Source: Streptococcus downei MFe28
GTDB lineage: Bacteria > Bacillota > Bacilli > Lactobacillales > Streptococcaceae
Assembly: GCF_900459175.1 (NCBI RefSeq)
Contig: NZ_UHFA01000002.1
Coordinates: 1,860,001-1,924,000, forward strand
Direction of reading: 5' to 3'
DNA: 64,000 nt
Within the stretch, counting starts at the first letter, position 1; each line of letters opens with the position of its first letter. Both the position numbers and the translations under genes were made by a program. This document shows positions 43,724 through 53,934 of the stretch, one piece after another. The notes below the pieces were generated by a model that did not search any database, was not told the DNA's origin, and saw only the letters and a list, made by a program, of their open reading frames with translations.

Positions 43724-44917
43724 TTAGGTCCGATAGAGGGCATTGATTTTTACATAATCGTAGGAGAGGTCACAGCCCCAAGCCCGACCAGACTGATGAC
43801 CAGCGTGGACGTCAACCTTAATCTGAATTTCATCTGCCTGCATAATCTCGTCCATTTCCTCACTATCAAAGGAAACCGGACTAGAGGCCAACATGACTGG
43901 CAAATGTCCCAGATAAATATCAATATTGTCTACTGGAATGTCAACCCCAGCGTAACCCAGAGCGGCAAGAATCCGGCCCCAATTTGGGTCTTCACCAAAG
44001 ATGGCCGTCTTAACTAGGCTGGAACCCACAACCGATTTGGCCAGCATACGAGCATCTAGAGCACTCTCTACTCCCTCAACATCAACCTGGATAAGCTTGG
44101 TAGCCCCTTCACCATCCTGGGTAATTTTCTTAGCCAGACCTGCCATGACATATTCCAACATGGCAAGGAATTGGTCAAACTCAGGCGTATCAGGGAGAAT
44201 TTCATCATTTTTGGCACAGCCATTAGCCATGACCAGAACCATATCGTTAGTTGAAGTATCGCCATCCACCGTAATTTGGTTAAAGGTTGTCTCCACCTTG
44301 CTGGATAGGGCCTTCTGCAGGGTGCTACTTGAAATATTAGCATCACAGGTGATAAAGCCTAGCATGGTAGCCATATTGGGATGAATCATCCCTGAACCTT
44401 TGGCAACACCTGCCATGGTAACAGTATCCTTGCCAAAATCTTGACTGACAACCACCGTCTTGGTCTGGGTGTCCGTTGTCAAAATGGCCTTGGCAAAGTC
44501 ATCAGCATTCCCATTGATGACAATCTTAGACAGGCCTGCTTTCAGGGTACCCATGGGCAGAAGGTCACCGATGACTCCCGTTGATGCGATGCCAACCAGT
44601 TCAGGGGCTAGACCCAATTTCTCGGCTGTTAACGCTTGCATTTCCCGAGCATCATCCATGCCCTGAACACCGGTACAGGAATTAGCTATCCCTGAATTGA
44701 CGACAATAGCCTGCATTTGGCCAGCTTTTTCCACCGATTGTTTGGTCACAATTAAGGGAGCTGCAATGACCTTGTTGGTCGTATAGACACCAGCAACACT
44801 GGCTGGACATTCCGAAACAATCCAACCAAAGTCCAGCTTGCGTTTTTTAAAGCCAGCATGTAAACCATCAGCCGAAAAGCCTAGAGGGCTAGCAATATTT
44901 CCGTTAAGTATTTCCAT
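43724..44917 (-). CDS. argJ: Glutamate N-acetyltransferase / amino-acid acetyltransferase
   Basis: Recycles the acetyl group from acetylornithine to glutamate and, in bifunctional forms, uses acetyl-CoA. About 397 residues. The self-cleavage site A-T-M-L-G is at T184, with K-G-S-G-M-I-H-P just before. Two adjacent ATGs are possible; the AAGGAG ribosome site is better spaced for the second (44915-44917). A 172-bp gap with a hairpin separates it from argC. Confidence 0.94.
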   Translation of the reverse strand: MEILNGNIASPLGFSADGLHAGFKKRKLDFGWIVSECPASVAGVYTTNKVIAAPLIVTKQSVEKAGQMQAIVVNSGIANSCTGVQGMDDAREMQALTAEKLGLAPELVGIASTGVIGDLLPMGTLKAGLSKIVINGNADDFAKAILTTDTQTKTVVVSQDFGKDTVTMAGVAKGSGMIHPNMATMLGFITCDANISSSTLQKALSSKVETTFNQITVDGDTSTNDMVLVMANGCAKNDEILPDTPEFDQFLAMLEYVMAGLAKKITQDGEGATKLIQVDVEGVESALDARMLAKSVVGSSLVKTAIFGEDPNWGRILAALGYAGVDIPVDNIDIYLGHLPVMLASSPVSFDSEEMDEIMQADEIQIKVDVHAGHQSGRAWGCDLSYDYVKINALYRT

Positions 44918-45032
44918 CATTTTCTCCTTTTAAATAGTGAGCTGGTCTTGCATCAGCTTCTGCCAGAAGTCTCTGGCAACTGCTCATAAAGAGCCTACCC
45001 TTAAACAGAACCAATCTAATCTTCAAGAATAA

Positions 45033-45085
45033 GGGGATGAAACTCGCCCTCCTTTGCTTTCATGGAGGGATTTCCCCGCTTTTTT
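45033..45085 (+). terminator. Plus-strand hairpin in the argC-argJ gap
   Basis: GGGGA/TCCCC enclose CCCTCC/GGAGGG; CTTTTTTG follows on the plus strand only. It faces opposite to the operon, so it would stop antisense transcription, or act as a stable hairpin in the arg mRNA. Confidence 0.65.
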
Positions 45086-45092
45086 GTCTATC

Positions 45093-46115
45093 TTAGAGAT
45101 AGCTTGGACCTGACAGGAGACCATCTTCTTGGTCAAAGCCAAAAGCCAGATTCATATTTTGAATGGCCTGGCCAGCAGCCCCCTTGACTAGGTTATCAAT
45201 AACAGAGACCACGGTCAGAACCTTGGTTGTAGGATTATAAGCAAAACCGATGTCCGTATAATTAGACCCCAAAACATCGTGGAGGTTAGGCAGACCAGCT
45301 TGCAGACGAACAAAAGGTTTGTCTGCATAAAATTTCTGATAGACTTGCCGAATTTCTTCCCAGCTAGCGTCCTTGGTCAACCTGATATAGGCAGTTGCCA
45401 TAATCCCACGGTTGATAGGTAAAAGAGAGGTTGAAAATTGCAGGTGCTGAAAATCAGGATTGAATTTCTTTAGCTCCTGAACAATCTCAGGAATATGCTG
45501 GTGCTGATTGACCTTGTAGGTCATATAATTATCATGAACATTGACAAAGTGACTCGACTCAGCCAACTTCTTTCCTGCCCCTGTCAATCCACTCTTAGCA
45601 TCTACAATGATAGAGTCCAAGTCTACCTTGTCCCAATTCATAAGTGGAATCAAGGACAATTCTGTTGCTGTAGCATAGCATCCGGGATTGGAAATGAATT
45701 TTCCAATAGGCCCCTCAGCAAATTCTGCTAAAGAATAAGAAAACTTGTTCAAAATAGCAGGGCTGGCTGCCTCCTTGCCATACCACTTTTCATAGCTAGA
45801 AGCCGATAAGCGGTGATCCCCCGAAAGGTCAATAAGGGGGAAATCATGCTGGACAAAGACCTCCGATGCCTCCTTGGCCACTCCACTAGGTGTCGCAAAG
45901 AAGACAAGATCTGTATTTTGTATAATATTCAGAGCTTGAAATTCTTCAATCTCTAGATCACAGATACCTTTTAGATGAGGATATAGGTCAGAGAGCTTCT
46001 GACCAATCTCTTTAGTAGCATGGATGGAGGCCACTTGAACCTGGCTGTGTTGAGCCAAGAGACGGACCAGCTCCAGCCCGCTATATCCTGTTACACCGAC
46101 AATAGCTACCTTCAT
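45093..46115 (-). CDS. argC: N-acetyl-gamma-glutamyl-phosphate reductase
   Basis: Reduces acetylglutamyl phosphate to the semialdehyde with NADPH. 340 residues; N-terminal G-V-T-G-Y-S-G nucleotide site and active cysteine C146 in [10 protein letters not shown] follows GAGGTGAGGAA. First gene of argCJBD, with a perfect promoter upstream. Confidence 0.96.
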   Translation of the reverse strand: MKVAIVGVTGYSGLELVRLLAQHSQVQVASIHATKEIGQKLSDLYPHLKGICDLEIEEFQALNIIQNTDLVFFATPSGVAKEASEVFVQHDFPLIDLSGDHRLSASSYEKWYGKEAASPAILNKFSYSLAEFAEGPIGKFISNPGCYATATELSLIPLMNWDKVDLDSIIVDAKSGLTGAGKKLAESSHFVNVHDNYMTYKVNQHQHIPEIVQELKKFNPDFQHLQFSTSLLPINRGIMATAYIRLTKDASWEEIRQVYQKFYADKPFVRLQAGLPNLHDVLGSNYTDIGFAYNPTTKVLTVVSVIDNLVKGAAGQAIQNMNLAFGFDQEDGLLSGPSYL

Positions 46116-46127
46116 TTCCTCACCTCG

Positions 46128-46222
46128 TAATGAATAAATATGTGATTATTCTAAGGTGTTTTTGTATAAATGTCAAGTCTTTTTTGATAAAAAAAGTAAA
46201 ATTATGCATAAATAATAATTTT
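46128..46222 (-). promoter_or_regulatory. argCJBD promoter with ARG-box-like sites
   Basis: On the minus strand TTGACA (46171-46176) and TAGAAT (46148-46153) have a 17-bp spacer. TGAATAAATATG at 46130-46141, between -10 and the gene, matches one half of the ARG-box consensus TGAATWWWWATTCA. An AT-rich palindrome around ATTATGCATAAATAAT (46201-46216) lies upstream of -35. ArgR encoded at 48795-49265 is the likely binder. Confidence 0.6.
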
Positions 46223-46314
46223 CTATTTATTCTAATCTTATTGTTCGCCTTTTCCTTTTATGGTGATAGTTTTGCGTTTTTTCCCACAAGGAGCGAAAGG
46301 GATTAAAGTCCAAT

Positions 46315-46348
46315 AAAAAAGAGCTAATGAACCTAGGCTCATTAACTC
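46315..46348 (-). terminator. Terminator after the DUF6287-like gene
   Basis: GAGCTAATGA pairs with TCATTAACTC; TTTTTT follows on the minus strand. Confidence 0.85.
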
Positions 46349-46367
46349 ATCAATGGGAAAGCATAAT

Positions 46368-46892
46368 TTATCTGTAAAAGGGATGTTTGTCATCTGAGGT
46401 TTTGGAATTGACTAGAACAGCATCGGACTGATAGGTCTGGCCTTCATATTTACTAGCCGTGCCTGTTGGTAGAAGGAAGATGCTAACCACATCTCCCCCC
46501 TTGGTTTGGAATTGTGCTTCCAAACGGCCATCCAAGAGGCGAGCATTGTAAATTTGGCCCTTACTAATTTTGCCTTTTTTGCTTTTATAGGTGACTTGAC
46601 CGGCCGTATCAAAAGTAATACTTGCACCGGACTCACTTTTCCAGGTTCCGACAACAGTTGAGTAATCACCATTGAGGACACCGGTAACATCTAAGGGCAA
46701 AATCTTACCAGTCGTTTGGGCGACAGGATGTTCTGACGAAGAAGTATCTGAGCTGACCTTGTGTTCCATTGAACCCAGGCCAAATGCAACTAGAATTCCA
46801 ACAATAATGAGAAGAGCCAGTTGCATATCAAATCTTAGATTTTTATCTCTTTCTTTAGTCCCTTTTAGCACATTTGATACTGTCATCAACAT
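46368..46892 (-). CDS. Membrane-anchored protein with a GTW beta-domain (DUF6287-like)
   Basis: A 174-residue protein with one membrane segment at about 24-42, a Ser/Thr-rich linker, then an extracellular domain that begins L-N-G-D-Y-S-T-V-V-G-T-W near 75. This resembles DUF6287 domains of streptococcal surface proteins. Function unknown. ATGs at codons 1 and 3 are both possible. A similar G-T-W domain closes the protein at 52742-53569. Confidence 0.65.
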   Translation of the reverse strand: MLMTVSNVLKGTKERDKNLRFDMQLALLIIVGILVAFGLGSMEHKVSSDTSSSEHPVAQTTGKILPLDVTGVLNGDYSTVVGTWKSESGASITFDTAGQVTYKSKKGKISKGQIYNARLLDGRLEAQFQTKGGDVVSIFLLPTGTASKYEGQTYQSDAVLVNSKTSDDKHPFYR

Positions 46893-47071
46893 CTTGTGTC
46901 ACCCCCAAACTTCAAATACTATATCTAGTAGTTTAGAGAAAATTTTTAACAAAATATTAGTATGCCAATACTATTTTTCTGTTTTTCCCTATCTCTCTCA
47001 AATGCAGGAATTATTCTACCATCTATTTCTTGATTTGACAAGTAGTATTAGAATATTTTTTTAATTTTGAA

Positions 47072-47104
47072 AACGAAAAGACCGATGAGAATTCATCAGC
47101 CTCT
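47072..47104 (-). terminator. Terminator of the xseA-recN operon
   Basis: CTGATGA pairs with TCATCGG, followed by TCTTTTCGTTTT on the minus strand, directly after recN. Confidence 0.75.
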
Positions 47105-47125
47105 TTAGTAGTTCAATAAGATTTT

Positions 47126-48781
47126 CTATTTGAGGAGCTCTTTAGCCTGACTCAGGGCTGCCTGGGTAACTTGGTTACCAGCCAACATCTTGGCAATCTC
47201 TTCTACCCTTTCTTCTTTTGTCAGGAGACGGACGGTGGAGACGGTCGAGTCATCCTTACTCTCTTTTTCAATAAAGAATTGATAGTCGGCTGCTGCGATT
47301 ACCTGAGGAAGATGGGAAATGGCCAGAACCTGACCGTGACTTCCTATCTTATGAATCTTTTGCGCAATAGCTTGAGCAACCCGCCCTGACACGCCTGTGT
47401 CAACCTCGTCAAAGACAATGGAAGTCTTGTCTTCCTTGCGAGCAAAGGCTGATTTGATTGCCAACATCAGTCGCGACAATTCTCCGCCAGAGGCTACCTT
47501 AACTAGTGGTTTGAAGCCTTCTCCAGGGTTGGTTGAGATGTAAAATTCCACCTGCTCATTGCCCTCGTGATTAAACTTAGACTTGCTGAATTTTACTTGA
47601 AAGTCTGCCTTTTCCATGTAGAGGTCTGTCAACTCCTGTTTGATTTCCCTTTCTAGGATTAGGGCTAGCTCATGCCGTTTCTGACTCAGATCTTGACTGG
47701 ACGTCAACAGGTCTTTTTCCAAGGTTTTGAGCTGACCTTCTAAGTCATCGCTGTCAAGGTCATTGCCTGTCAAGTGGTCGTATTCCTTACTGATTGTGGC
47801 AAGATAGTCTAAAACATCATCAACACCGCCACCGTACTTTCGAGTAATGGTATTGATGACATTGAGACGATCCTCAATGCTATTGAGGCGGTTGCCATCA
47901 AAATCAAGATTATCAAGGATGTCGGATAACTGCTTGGTGACATCTTCTAGGATGTAGTAGCTTTCAGCCAGACTGGACGAGACCTCTTTATAGTCAGAAT
48001 CAAAATCCTCAATCGTTTGCAGGTCATTCATGGCCGAGCGAACATTAGTCAAACTGGAAAAATCCTCATTATCCAGCATGGCGTAGGCATTGGTCAGGGT
48101 ATCCGCAATATTCTTGTGGTTAAGTAACTTATCGCGCTCCTGGTTGAGCTTGTCATCCTCGCCTGGTTTAAGGTCAGCAGCCTCAATCTCAGCCAACTGG
48201 AATTCTAACATTTCAATCCGAGCCTTATGTTCCTGCTCATTCTTCTGCTTGTCAAGGACCCGCTTGCGAAGGGTGCGATAGGCCTCAAAACTAGTCTGAT
48301 AGGCTCTCTTGCTGGCTTGAAAGTTCTCATCCCCAAACTCATCTAGAAGTTTGATGTGCTGGGGAGCCTTCATCAATTCTTCTTGGTCATGCTGGCCATG
48401 GATATCCACCAAATATTGGCCAACCGAGCGCAGGGTACTTAGATTGACCATCTGACCATTGATCCGACTGACGCTCCGGCCATTTTGAAAAATTTCCCGT
48501 CGAATAATCAGTTCATCACTAAAATCAATGCCATGTTCCTCCATGACCTGGCTGAGGGCCGGACTTTCTTCTACCGTGAAAAAGCCCTGAATCTCAGCCT
48601 TTGGGGCAGCGTGGCGGATAACTTCCGTACTGGCTCTAGCCCCCAGCATCATGTTCATGGCGTCAATAATAATGGATTTACCTGCACCGGTCTCACCTGT
48701 TAGGACTGTCATCCCCTTCTCAAAATTGAGGGAAATTTCCTCAATAATGGCAAAATTCTTAATGGAAATTTCTAATAACAT
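47126..48781 (-). CDS. recN: DNA repair protein RecN
   Basis: An SMC-like ATPase that acts early in double-strand break repair. 551 residues: Walker A G-E-T-G-A-G-K-S at 29-36, a coiled-coil middle (about 155-365), signature motif V-A-S-G-G-E-L-S-R near 430 and Walker B F-D-E-V-D-T-G near 460. It lies 13 bp after argR, the classic Firmicutes pair. Confidence 0.96.
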   Translation of the reverse strand: MLLEISIKNFAIIEEISLNFEKGMTVLTGETGAGKSIIIDAMNMMLGARASTEVIRHAAPKAEIQGFFTVEESPALSQVMEEHGIDFSDELIIRREIFQNGRSVSRINGQMVNLSTLRSVGQYLVDIHGQHDQEELMKAPQHIKLLDEFGDENFQASKRAYQTSFEAYRTLRKRVLDKQKNEQEHKARIEMLEFQLAEIEAADLKPGEDDKLNQERDKLLNHKNIADTLTNAYAMLDNEDFSSLTNVRSAMNDLQTIEDFDSDYKEVSSSLAESYYILEDVTKQLSDILDNLDFDGNRLNSIEDRLNVINTITRKYGGGVDDVLDYLATISKEYDHLTGNDLDSDDLEGQLKTLEKDLLTSSQDLSQKRHELALILEREIKQELTDLYMEKADFQVKFSKSKFNHEGNEQVEFYISTNPGEGFKPLVKVASGGELSRLMLAIKSAFARKEDKTSIVFDEVDTGVSGRVAQAIAQKIHKIGSHGQVLAISHLPQVIAAADYQFFIEKESKDDSTVSTVRLLTKEERVEEIAKMLAGNQVTQAALSQAKELLK

Positions 48782-48794
48782 AGGCTGTCCTCAA

Positions 48795-49265
48795 TTAGTG
48801 GTGTTGCTGCACCCAGTTTCGTAAATTTTGGCCCAATTCTTTGGCCTGCTTGGCTGATTTCATAATCAGTAAGATCGAATCATCATCCGCAATAATGCTA
48901 AAGATCTCCTCTTGGTAGTCCTTTATCAAGAGGCGCTTTAGGTATCTGGTATTACCCGGCACGACCGAGATAGCAATCATCCGTTCCAGGCCCTTGATTG
49001 GGTCAGACAAGTCTCTGATATTCTCGCAGGCCTGCTGAAGCGGGGTCATGAGTTTGCGAGCTGACTCCTTAGATAGGCCATAGACATACTTGCCAGACTT
49101 ACCTGGCACCTTGATGATACCGAGACTGTTGATGTCACGGGAAATGGTCGCCTGGGTTGACTTGAGACCATGGGCCTCTAATTTGGCAACCAAGTCGTGC
49201 TGGGTTTCAATTTCATTTTCTAAAACAATTTTACGCAGAAGATCTAAACGTTCATGCTTTTTCAT
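48795..49265 (-). CDS. argR: Arginine repressor ArgR
   Basis: A 156-residue regulator with an N-terminal winged helix (S-T-Q-A-T-I-S-R-D near 38) and a C-terminal hexamerisation and arginine-binding domain (D-D-D-S-I near 126). It probably represses argCJBD, which begins 2.7 kb to the left on the same strand. It overlaps the tlyA gene by 14 bp. Streptococci often have several ArgR paralogues; this recN-linked copy is also called AhrC-type. Confidence 0.92.
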   Translation of the reverse strand: MKKHERLDLLRKIVLENEIETQHDLVAKLEAHGLKSTQATISRDINSLGIIKVPGKSGKYVYGLSKESARKLMTPLQQACENIRDLSDPIKGLERMIAISVVPGNTRYLKRLLIKDYQEEIFSIIADDDSILLIMKSAKQAKELGQNLRNWVQQHH

Positions 49266-50079
49266 TCTTGTTAAATTCCTCGTGTGCTTTTTCTACTGTT
49301 GGTATAATGGCAGACCTAATCAAATTTTGAGCTTGGTCACTTCTTTTTAGGTAGAGCAAAAATTCAATGTTGCCATGGCCACCCTGAATGGGAGAAAAAT
49401 CCAGCCCCTGACAAGTAAAGCCAAAATCGAGAGCAAAATCCGTCACCTTCTCCAGGACCGCGATGTGGACTGATTTTTCCTTAACAATGCCATGCTTGCC
49501 AATCTGGGAGCGGCCAGCCTCAAATTGGGGCTTGACTAGGGCAATGACCCGATTGCCCTCAGTCAACAGACTAGCCAAGGCTGGCAGGATAAGCTCAAGC
49601 GAGATAAAGCTGACATCGATGGAGGCAAAGGTGGGTAACCCCTCTTTAAAATCTTGGGCTTGGGCATAACGAAAATTGTACTGCTCCATGCTGATGACTC
49701 TTGGATCTTGCCGTAATTTCCAGACTAACTGGTTGGTGCCGACATCAACCGCATAGACTAAGTGGGCCCCATTTTGCAACATGACATCGGTAAAGCCACC
49801 AGTTGAGGCACCAATATCAAGAGTTGTCAGGCCAGCAACCGAAATGTCGAAAACTTGGAGGGCCTTTTCTAATTTGAGGCCACCGCGACTGACATACTTG
49901 AGCTTTTGTCCCTTGAGACGTAGCTCTGTGTCATCGGCAATTTTTTCACCTGGTTTATCAAAGCGTTGACCGTCAAGCAGGCCGACAACCAGGCCAGCCA
50001 TGACTCCCCGTTTGGCCTGCTCCCTAGTATCAAAGAGCCCCTGCTTATAGGCAAGAACGTCTACTCTTTCCTTAGGCAT
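49252..50079 (-). CDS. tlyA: TlyA-family rRNA 2'-O-methyltransferase
   Basis: 275 residues: N-terminal S4 RNA-binding domain (1-65), then an FtsJ-like methyltransferase with S-adenosylmethionine loop D-I-G-A-S-T-G-G-F at about 91-99. Homologues methylate 16S and/or 23S rRNA, and are often mislabelled haemolysin A. It overlaps ispA by 8 bp and argR by 14 bp. Confidence 0.93.
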   Translation of the reverse strand: MPKERVDVLAYKQGLFDTREQAKRGVMAGLVVGLLDGQRFDKPGEKIADDTELRLKGQKLKYVSRGGLKLEKALQVFDISVAGLTTLDIGASTGGFTDVMLQNGAHLVYAVDVGTNQLVWKLRQDPRVISMEQYNFRYAQAQDFKEGLPTFASIDVSFISLELILPALASLLTEGNRVIALVKPQFEAGRSQIGKHGIVKEKSVHIAVLEKVTDFALDFGFTCQGLDFSPIQGGHGNIEFLLYLKRSDQAQNLIRSAIIPTVEKAHEEFNKNEKA

Positions 50080-50938
50080 GGAGACGCAACCTTTCTAGTA
50101 TTTTTAAAATCTTCTCAGGATTAAAGTCCCTATCTACTTCTAGTTTATGGAAAATAGCCCCTGCCTTATCAAGGGAATCATTCAGGATGCTGTAGGATTG
50201 CTCCAACCCAAGAAGGCTAGGATAGGTGGCCTTTTGCGCTGCCACATCCTTCTGAGGCGTTTTCCCCAACTCTTCAAAAGAAGCGGTCACATCAAGAATG
50301 TCATCCCGAACCTGGAAGGCTGTACCAACCAGGAGGCCAACTTCTTCCAGCTGGGCCAGAATTGCTGAATCCTGCTGGGCTAGAAGGCCAGCTGCCTTGA
50401 AAGGAAAGGCTAGAAGTTTACCGGTCTTGTGACTGTGAATGGTATAAACCTGATCTAGGGTCAGGGTCTGCTCTTCCCCCTCAATATCCAACATCTGACC
50501 AGCAACCATACCAAAGCTTCCTGAAGCCTGGGATAAGTCAGCAATCAAGGCCAGAGCAATACTGGGGTGCAAGTCTGTCTGGGCAATCAAGCCATAAGGA
50601 TCCAGAAAAAGACTATCCCCTGCTAAAATAGCTGTTGCCTCATCGAATTGCTTGTGGTTGGTCAGACGCCCCCGACGGTAATCATCATCATCCATGGCCG
50701 GCAGGTCATCATGTATCAGACTGCCGGTATGAATCATCTCAAGGGCAGCTGCGACCTGATAGTGGGCCTTGGTCAGCTCAATTCCGAAACCTTCTAGGGT
50801 CTCCAAAAGAAGCAAGGGACGGATTCGTTTCCCACCTGCATGGACCGAATAGAGAATAGCCTCCATAAGTCTTGGGGAAACCTGGCTCTGCTCATAAAAC
50901 TCCTTCAAAGCAGCATCAATTTTTTCAAGCTTAGTCAT
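50072..50938 (-). CDS. ispA: Farnesyl diphosphate synthase
   Basis: Trans-prenyltransferase of 288 residues that joins isopentenyl diphosphate to allylic diphosphates. The two aspartate-rich motifs are D-D-L-P-A-M-D near 82 and D-D-I-L-D near 218. A start nine codons upstream (50965) is possible; I prefer ATG 50936-50938, which overlaps the xseB stop region by 8 bp. Confidence 0.93.
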   Translation of the reverse strand: MTKLEKIDAALKEFYEQSQVSPRLMEAILYSVHAGGKRIRPLLLLETLEGFGIELTKAHYQVAAALEMIHTGSLIHDDLPAMDDDDYRRGRLTNHKQFDEATAILAGDSLFLDPYGLIAQTDLHPSIALALIADLSQASGSFGMVAGQMLDIEGEEQTLTLDQVYTIHSHKTGKLLAFPFKAAGLLAQQDSAILAQLEEVGLLVGTAFQVRDDILDVTASFEELGKTPQKDVAAQKATYPSLLGLEQSYSILNDSLDKAGAIFHKLEVDRDFNPEKILKILERLRLHA

Positions 50939-51155
50939 TTGTTTCCATTTCTGCTTCACTACCATCGGCCTGCATGACCTTAACCAGGGTCTTTTCAGCG
51001 TCCTCTAGAGTCTTTTGCAAATTCTTAGAAAGCACCATGCCCTTTTGAAACTCCGAAATAGCCTCTTCCAAGGGCACATCGCCGTTCTCTAATCTAGTGA
51101 CGATGGCTTCTAAATCCTGTAAATTTTCTTCAAATGTTTTTTTCTTGCTTGGCAT
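50931..51155 (-). CDS. xseB: Exodeoxyribonuclease VII small subunit
   Basis: A 74-residue helical protein, [12 protein letters not shown] near the start and P-L-E-E-A-I near 29, the family signature. It forms exonuclease VII with XseA, overlapping its gene by 26 bp. Confidence 0.96.
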   Translation of the reverse strand: MPSKKKTFEENLQDLEAIVTRLENGDVPLEEAISEFQKGMVLSKNLQKTLEDAEKTLVKVMQADGSEAEMETND

Positions 51156-52473
51156 TTTCCACCTCTACTTCTACTTGACCATCCTTCATCTGCAGGGTCA
51201 ACTGGTCCCCCTGCTTGAGGTCCGTGACACTAGTAATGGGCTTCTTATCTTTTTGGACAATGGCATAGCCTCGAGCCACAATCCGACTGGTATCTAGGGA
51301 TAAGAGGGCATCCTGAGCCTTTTCAAAACGAGCCAGGCGGCTATCATATTGATTGGCCATATTGGCCTTGAGCAGGCGTTCCTGCTGAGATAGGCGCTCT
51401 TTTACTAGCTGTAAACGCCCCTGCAAATCAATACTGGCAAGCCTTTGGCTAAGCAGGCCCTGATCTTGCTGGGCCTGGCTTAAGCGGTAACGCATTTGCT
51501 TACTTAAATCATCTGTCAAGCGATCCAGCTTTTGCGCATGACCATCATAGAGTCGCTCCGGTTGGCGAAAGATAACCGATTGACTCCATTTAGCCAGTCG
51601 TTCACCCTCTTGGCCAATCCTGCGATTGGTGGCCTGATAGGCCCTTTGTCCAGCCTCTCGCAACCAAGCCAGAATATCAGCCTTGGTAACAGGCGTAGCC
51701 AATTCAGCGGCTGCTGTTGGCGTGGCTGCCCGTCTATCGGCCACATAGTCTGCCAGAGTTGTGTCCGTTTCGTGACCAACACTAGAAATAACAGGCAGAC
51801 GGGATTCAAAAATGGCCTGGACTACGACTTCCTCATTGAAGGCCCAGAGGTCCTCAATCGAACCGCCCCCCCGACCAATAATGAGAAGGTCCAGGTCCTC
51901 TCTTTGATTAGCCTGGGCAATATTTTCAGCTACAGCCTGAGCACTGCCCTCACCCTGAACCTTGGTGGGAAAGAGAAGGATTTCCACCCCCGGGAAGCGT
52001 CGGCTAACCGTTGTGATGATGTCGCGAATAACAGCCCCGCTAGAGGACGTAACCACGCCAATCTTTTTTACAAATTGTGGCAGGGCCTGCTTGTGCTCGG
52101 CCGCAAAATAACCAGCCTGAGTCAGCTTTTTCTTGAGTTGTTCAAACTGGACAGCCAGAGCGCCAATGCCATCTGGCTCAGCTCGCTCAATAATGATGGA
52201 GTAGGAACCATTGGGCTCGTAGAGTTGGACACGACCAACAACATTAATCTTCATGCCCTCTTCAAGCTCAAAACCTAGCTTGCGAAAGACACCTGCCCAG
52301 ATGGTGGCCTGAATGACAGCCTTCTCATCCTTGAGGGAAAAGTATTGGTGGTTGGGCCGTTTGCGGAAGTTGGAAACCTGTCCCGTCAGATAAACCCGCT
52401 CCAGATATGGATCTCGGTCAAATTTTAATTTAAGATATTTAGTCAGAGAACTGACTGACAAATAATCCGACAA
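51130..52473 (-). CDS. xseA: Exodeoxyribonuclease VII large subunit
   Basis: A 447-residue nuclease that degrades single-stranded DNA: N-terminal OB fold (about 1-95), catalytic region with G-R-G-G-G-S near 200 and G-H-E-T-D near 230, and a long coiled-coil tail. The start codon is TTG 52471-52473: GGGAGG lies 6 nt before it and no ATG is close. A TGCTATAAT at about 52520 is the operon promoter for xseA-xseB-ispA-tlyA-argR-recN. Confidence 0.95.
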   Translation of the reverse strand: MSDYLSVSSLTKYLKLKFDRDPYLERVYLTGQVSNFRKRPNHQYFSLKDEKAVIQATIWAGVFRKLGFELEEGMKINVVGRVQLYEPNGSYSIIIERAEPDGIGALAVQFEQLKKKLTQAGYFAAEHKQALPQFVKKIGVVTSSSGAVIRDIITTVSRRFPGVEILLFPTKVQGEGSAQAVAENIAQANQREDLDLLIIGRGGGSIEDLWAFNEEVVVQAIFESRLPVISSVGHETDTTLADYVADRRAATPTAAAELATPVTKADILAWLREAGQRAYQATNRRIGQEGERLAKWSQSVIFRQPERLYDGHAQKLDRLTDDLSKQMRYRLSQAQQDQGLLSQRLASIDLQGRLQLVKERLSQQERLLKANMANQYDSRLARFEKAQDALLSLDTSRIVARGYAIVQKDKKPITSVTDLKQGDQLTLQMKDGQVEVEVENAKQEKNI

Positions 52474-52704
52474 GGGCTACCTCCCAACTCTTTCAAGAGT
52501 AAATGTTAGTTTATATTATAGCAAAATTTAGCTAAGAGAGCCATGAAAATGTATATTATTAGGCTTAAAAAGGGGGAAACTTTCAAATTTATACAGGGTC
52601 AGCCAGCCTTAGCTAGAACCAAGAAAGCTGGCTGTCATTTCCTCAAACAGCTTTGCATTTTCTGTAAGCTGATTAGCTGGTATCCTTGAGCCCAGCGAAA
52701 TGGC

Positions 52705-52728
52705 GCAAAAAAGCCAGCCTGACTGGCT
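52705..52728 (-). terminator. Terminator after the gene at 52742
   Basis: AGCCAG/CTGGCT hairpin with TTTTTT on the minus strand. A second hairpin, CAGCCAGC/GCTGGCTG, lies at about 52602-52637. Confidence 0.75.
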
Positions 52729-52741
52729 AGCCTATGAAAAT

Positions 52742-53569
52742 TTATTTTGATTTGGTGAAGGCATTAGCCTTGTCATACTTATACTGGCTATAGTCAATAT
52801 CTTGACCGCCTTGATTCTCCCATTGGATAGGGTAGAGGGTCTGACCATCATCACTCAACTTATAGCCTAAGTCATAACCTGAGCCCGTTGTCAATTGACC
52901 TGGAAAAACATTTCCCGATGCTTGGACAACCCTAAAGGTCGTGTCATCAACGGGGAGGGTTGAGGTAATAGCACCAGAGTTTTGCGTGTAGCTACCATCG
53001 CTGAGTTGAGTCGTCACGCTGACCGTTCCATCCTCAGCAAAGGTCAAACTAATGGTCGCCCCACCCTGTGTTCCCGTCCAAGTGCCGATGAGATTTTTGG
53101 GAAGCAATTCAGCATCTCCCAAGGTATCTCCGGCATCTGGCTTGGAGGAAGCTTGGCTGGACTTTTGCTGGAAGGCGGCCTTGGCTGCTGCCTCGTTCTG
53201 AGCAGCACGGTGGGAGGCATTAAAATGCAAAAAGATAAAGAGTGCCAACAAAAGAACACCTACAATAGAAGCAATGATGATGGTCGTCTGTTGCTTCTTC
53301 TTTTTGGCATAGGTTTCCTGCAAGCGCATATCGTAACGAATCTTTGCTACCATCTTCTTCTCAGCCGTCACATACTTCTGATAATCGCCCTTGGCTCTAT
53401 CCAGAAGAAACTTAATCTCCTGACGGGACTGGTCATCGCTAGCAGAGGCTAGAGAATCTTGCAGACGGGTGACGCGATCTTTCAATTCCTTTTTAACTCT
53501 AGGGTCTCCCAGACCCTGGACACCGCTTTTACCGATTGCCTGCCTGTAATCATCCTCAAATTCTTTCAT
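52742..53569 (-). CDS. Hypothetical membrane protein with extracellular GTW domain
   Basis: A 275-residue protein of unusual order: about 90 cytoplasmic, charged helical residues; one membrane segment at 95-116; an Ala/Ser-rich linker; then an extracellular beta-domain beginning L-I-G-T-W-T-G near 162. ATG 53567-53569 follows ACAGGTGG. I do not recognise it beyond the G-T-W similarity to 46368-46892. Single gene with its own terminator. Confidence 0.75.
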   Translation of the reverse strand: MKEFEDDYRQAIGKSGVQGLGDPRVKKELKDRVTRLQDSLASASDDQSRQEIKFLLDRAKGDYQKYVTAEKKMVAKIRYDMRLQETYAKKKKQQTTIIIASIVGVLLLALFIFLHFNASHRAAQNEAAAKAAFQQKSSQASSKPDAGDTLGDAELLPKNLIGTWTGTQGGATISLTFAEDGTVSVTTQLSDGSYTQNSGAITSTLPVDDTTFRVVQASGNVFPGQLTTGSGYDLGYKLSDDGQTLYPIQWENQGGQDIDYSQYKYDKANAFTKSK

Positions 53570-53831
53570 TGGCCACCTGTTCCTTTTTCCTTGGCTTACT
53601 TTTAATATTGTAACCTCTTTCAGAAAACTTTGTCAAGATAATACTGTTAAAGACAGGGGCAAGGACAAAGGTCCTTAACCTTTTACTTTCTTACCACCAA
53701 ACATTTTGAGGTGGTGCTGATTGGAAAATCTTGTAGCTGTGAGAGGATTTTGACTTTTTAGAGGCTGGGCAAATGGAGTCACAAAAAAAGGCGACCACTG
53801 CTTTTTGGGCAGGGCCTCCTCAGATGATCTT
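53570..53831. other. Non-coding gap
   Basis: No gene seen; small hairpins only. It ends in BOX copy g. Confidence 0.4.
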
Positions 53832-53934
53832 ATACTCTTCAAAAATCAAAACTATCCATCGTTAACTCACTTTGCCGTACCCAAGTACTGCCTGCAGTTC
53901 GTTGCCTTGGCTATTTTTGATTTTTATTGAGCAT
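53832..53934 (+). repeat. BOX-like repeat, copy g (short form, 103 bp)
   Basis: ATACTCTTCAAAAATC to TTTATTGAGCAT with the core TTAACTCACTTTGCCGTAC. Its last base is the last base of the stop codon of the next minus-strand gene. Confidence 0.88.
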
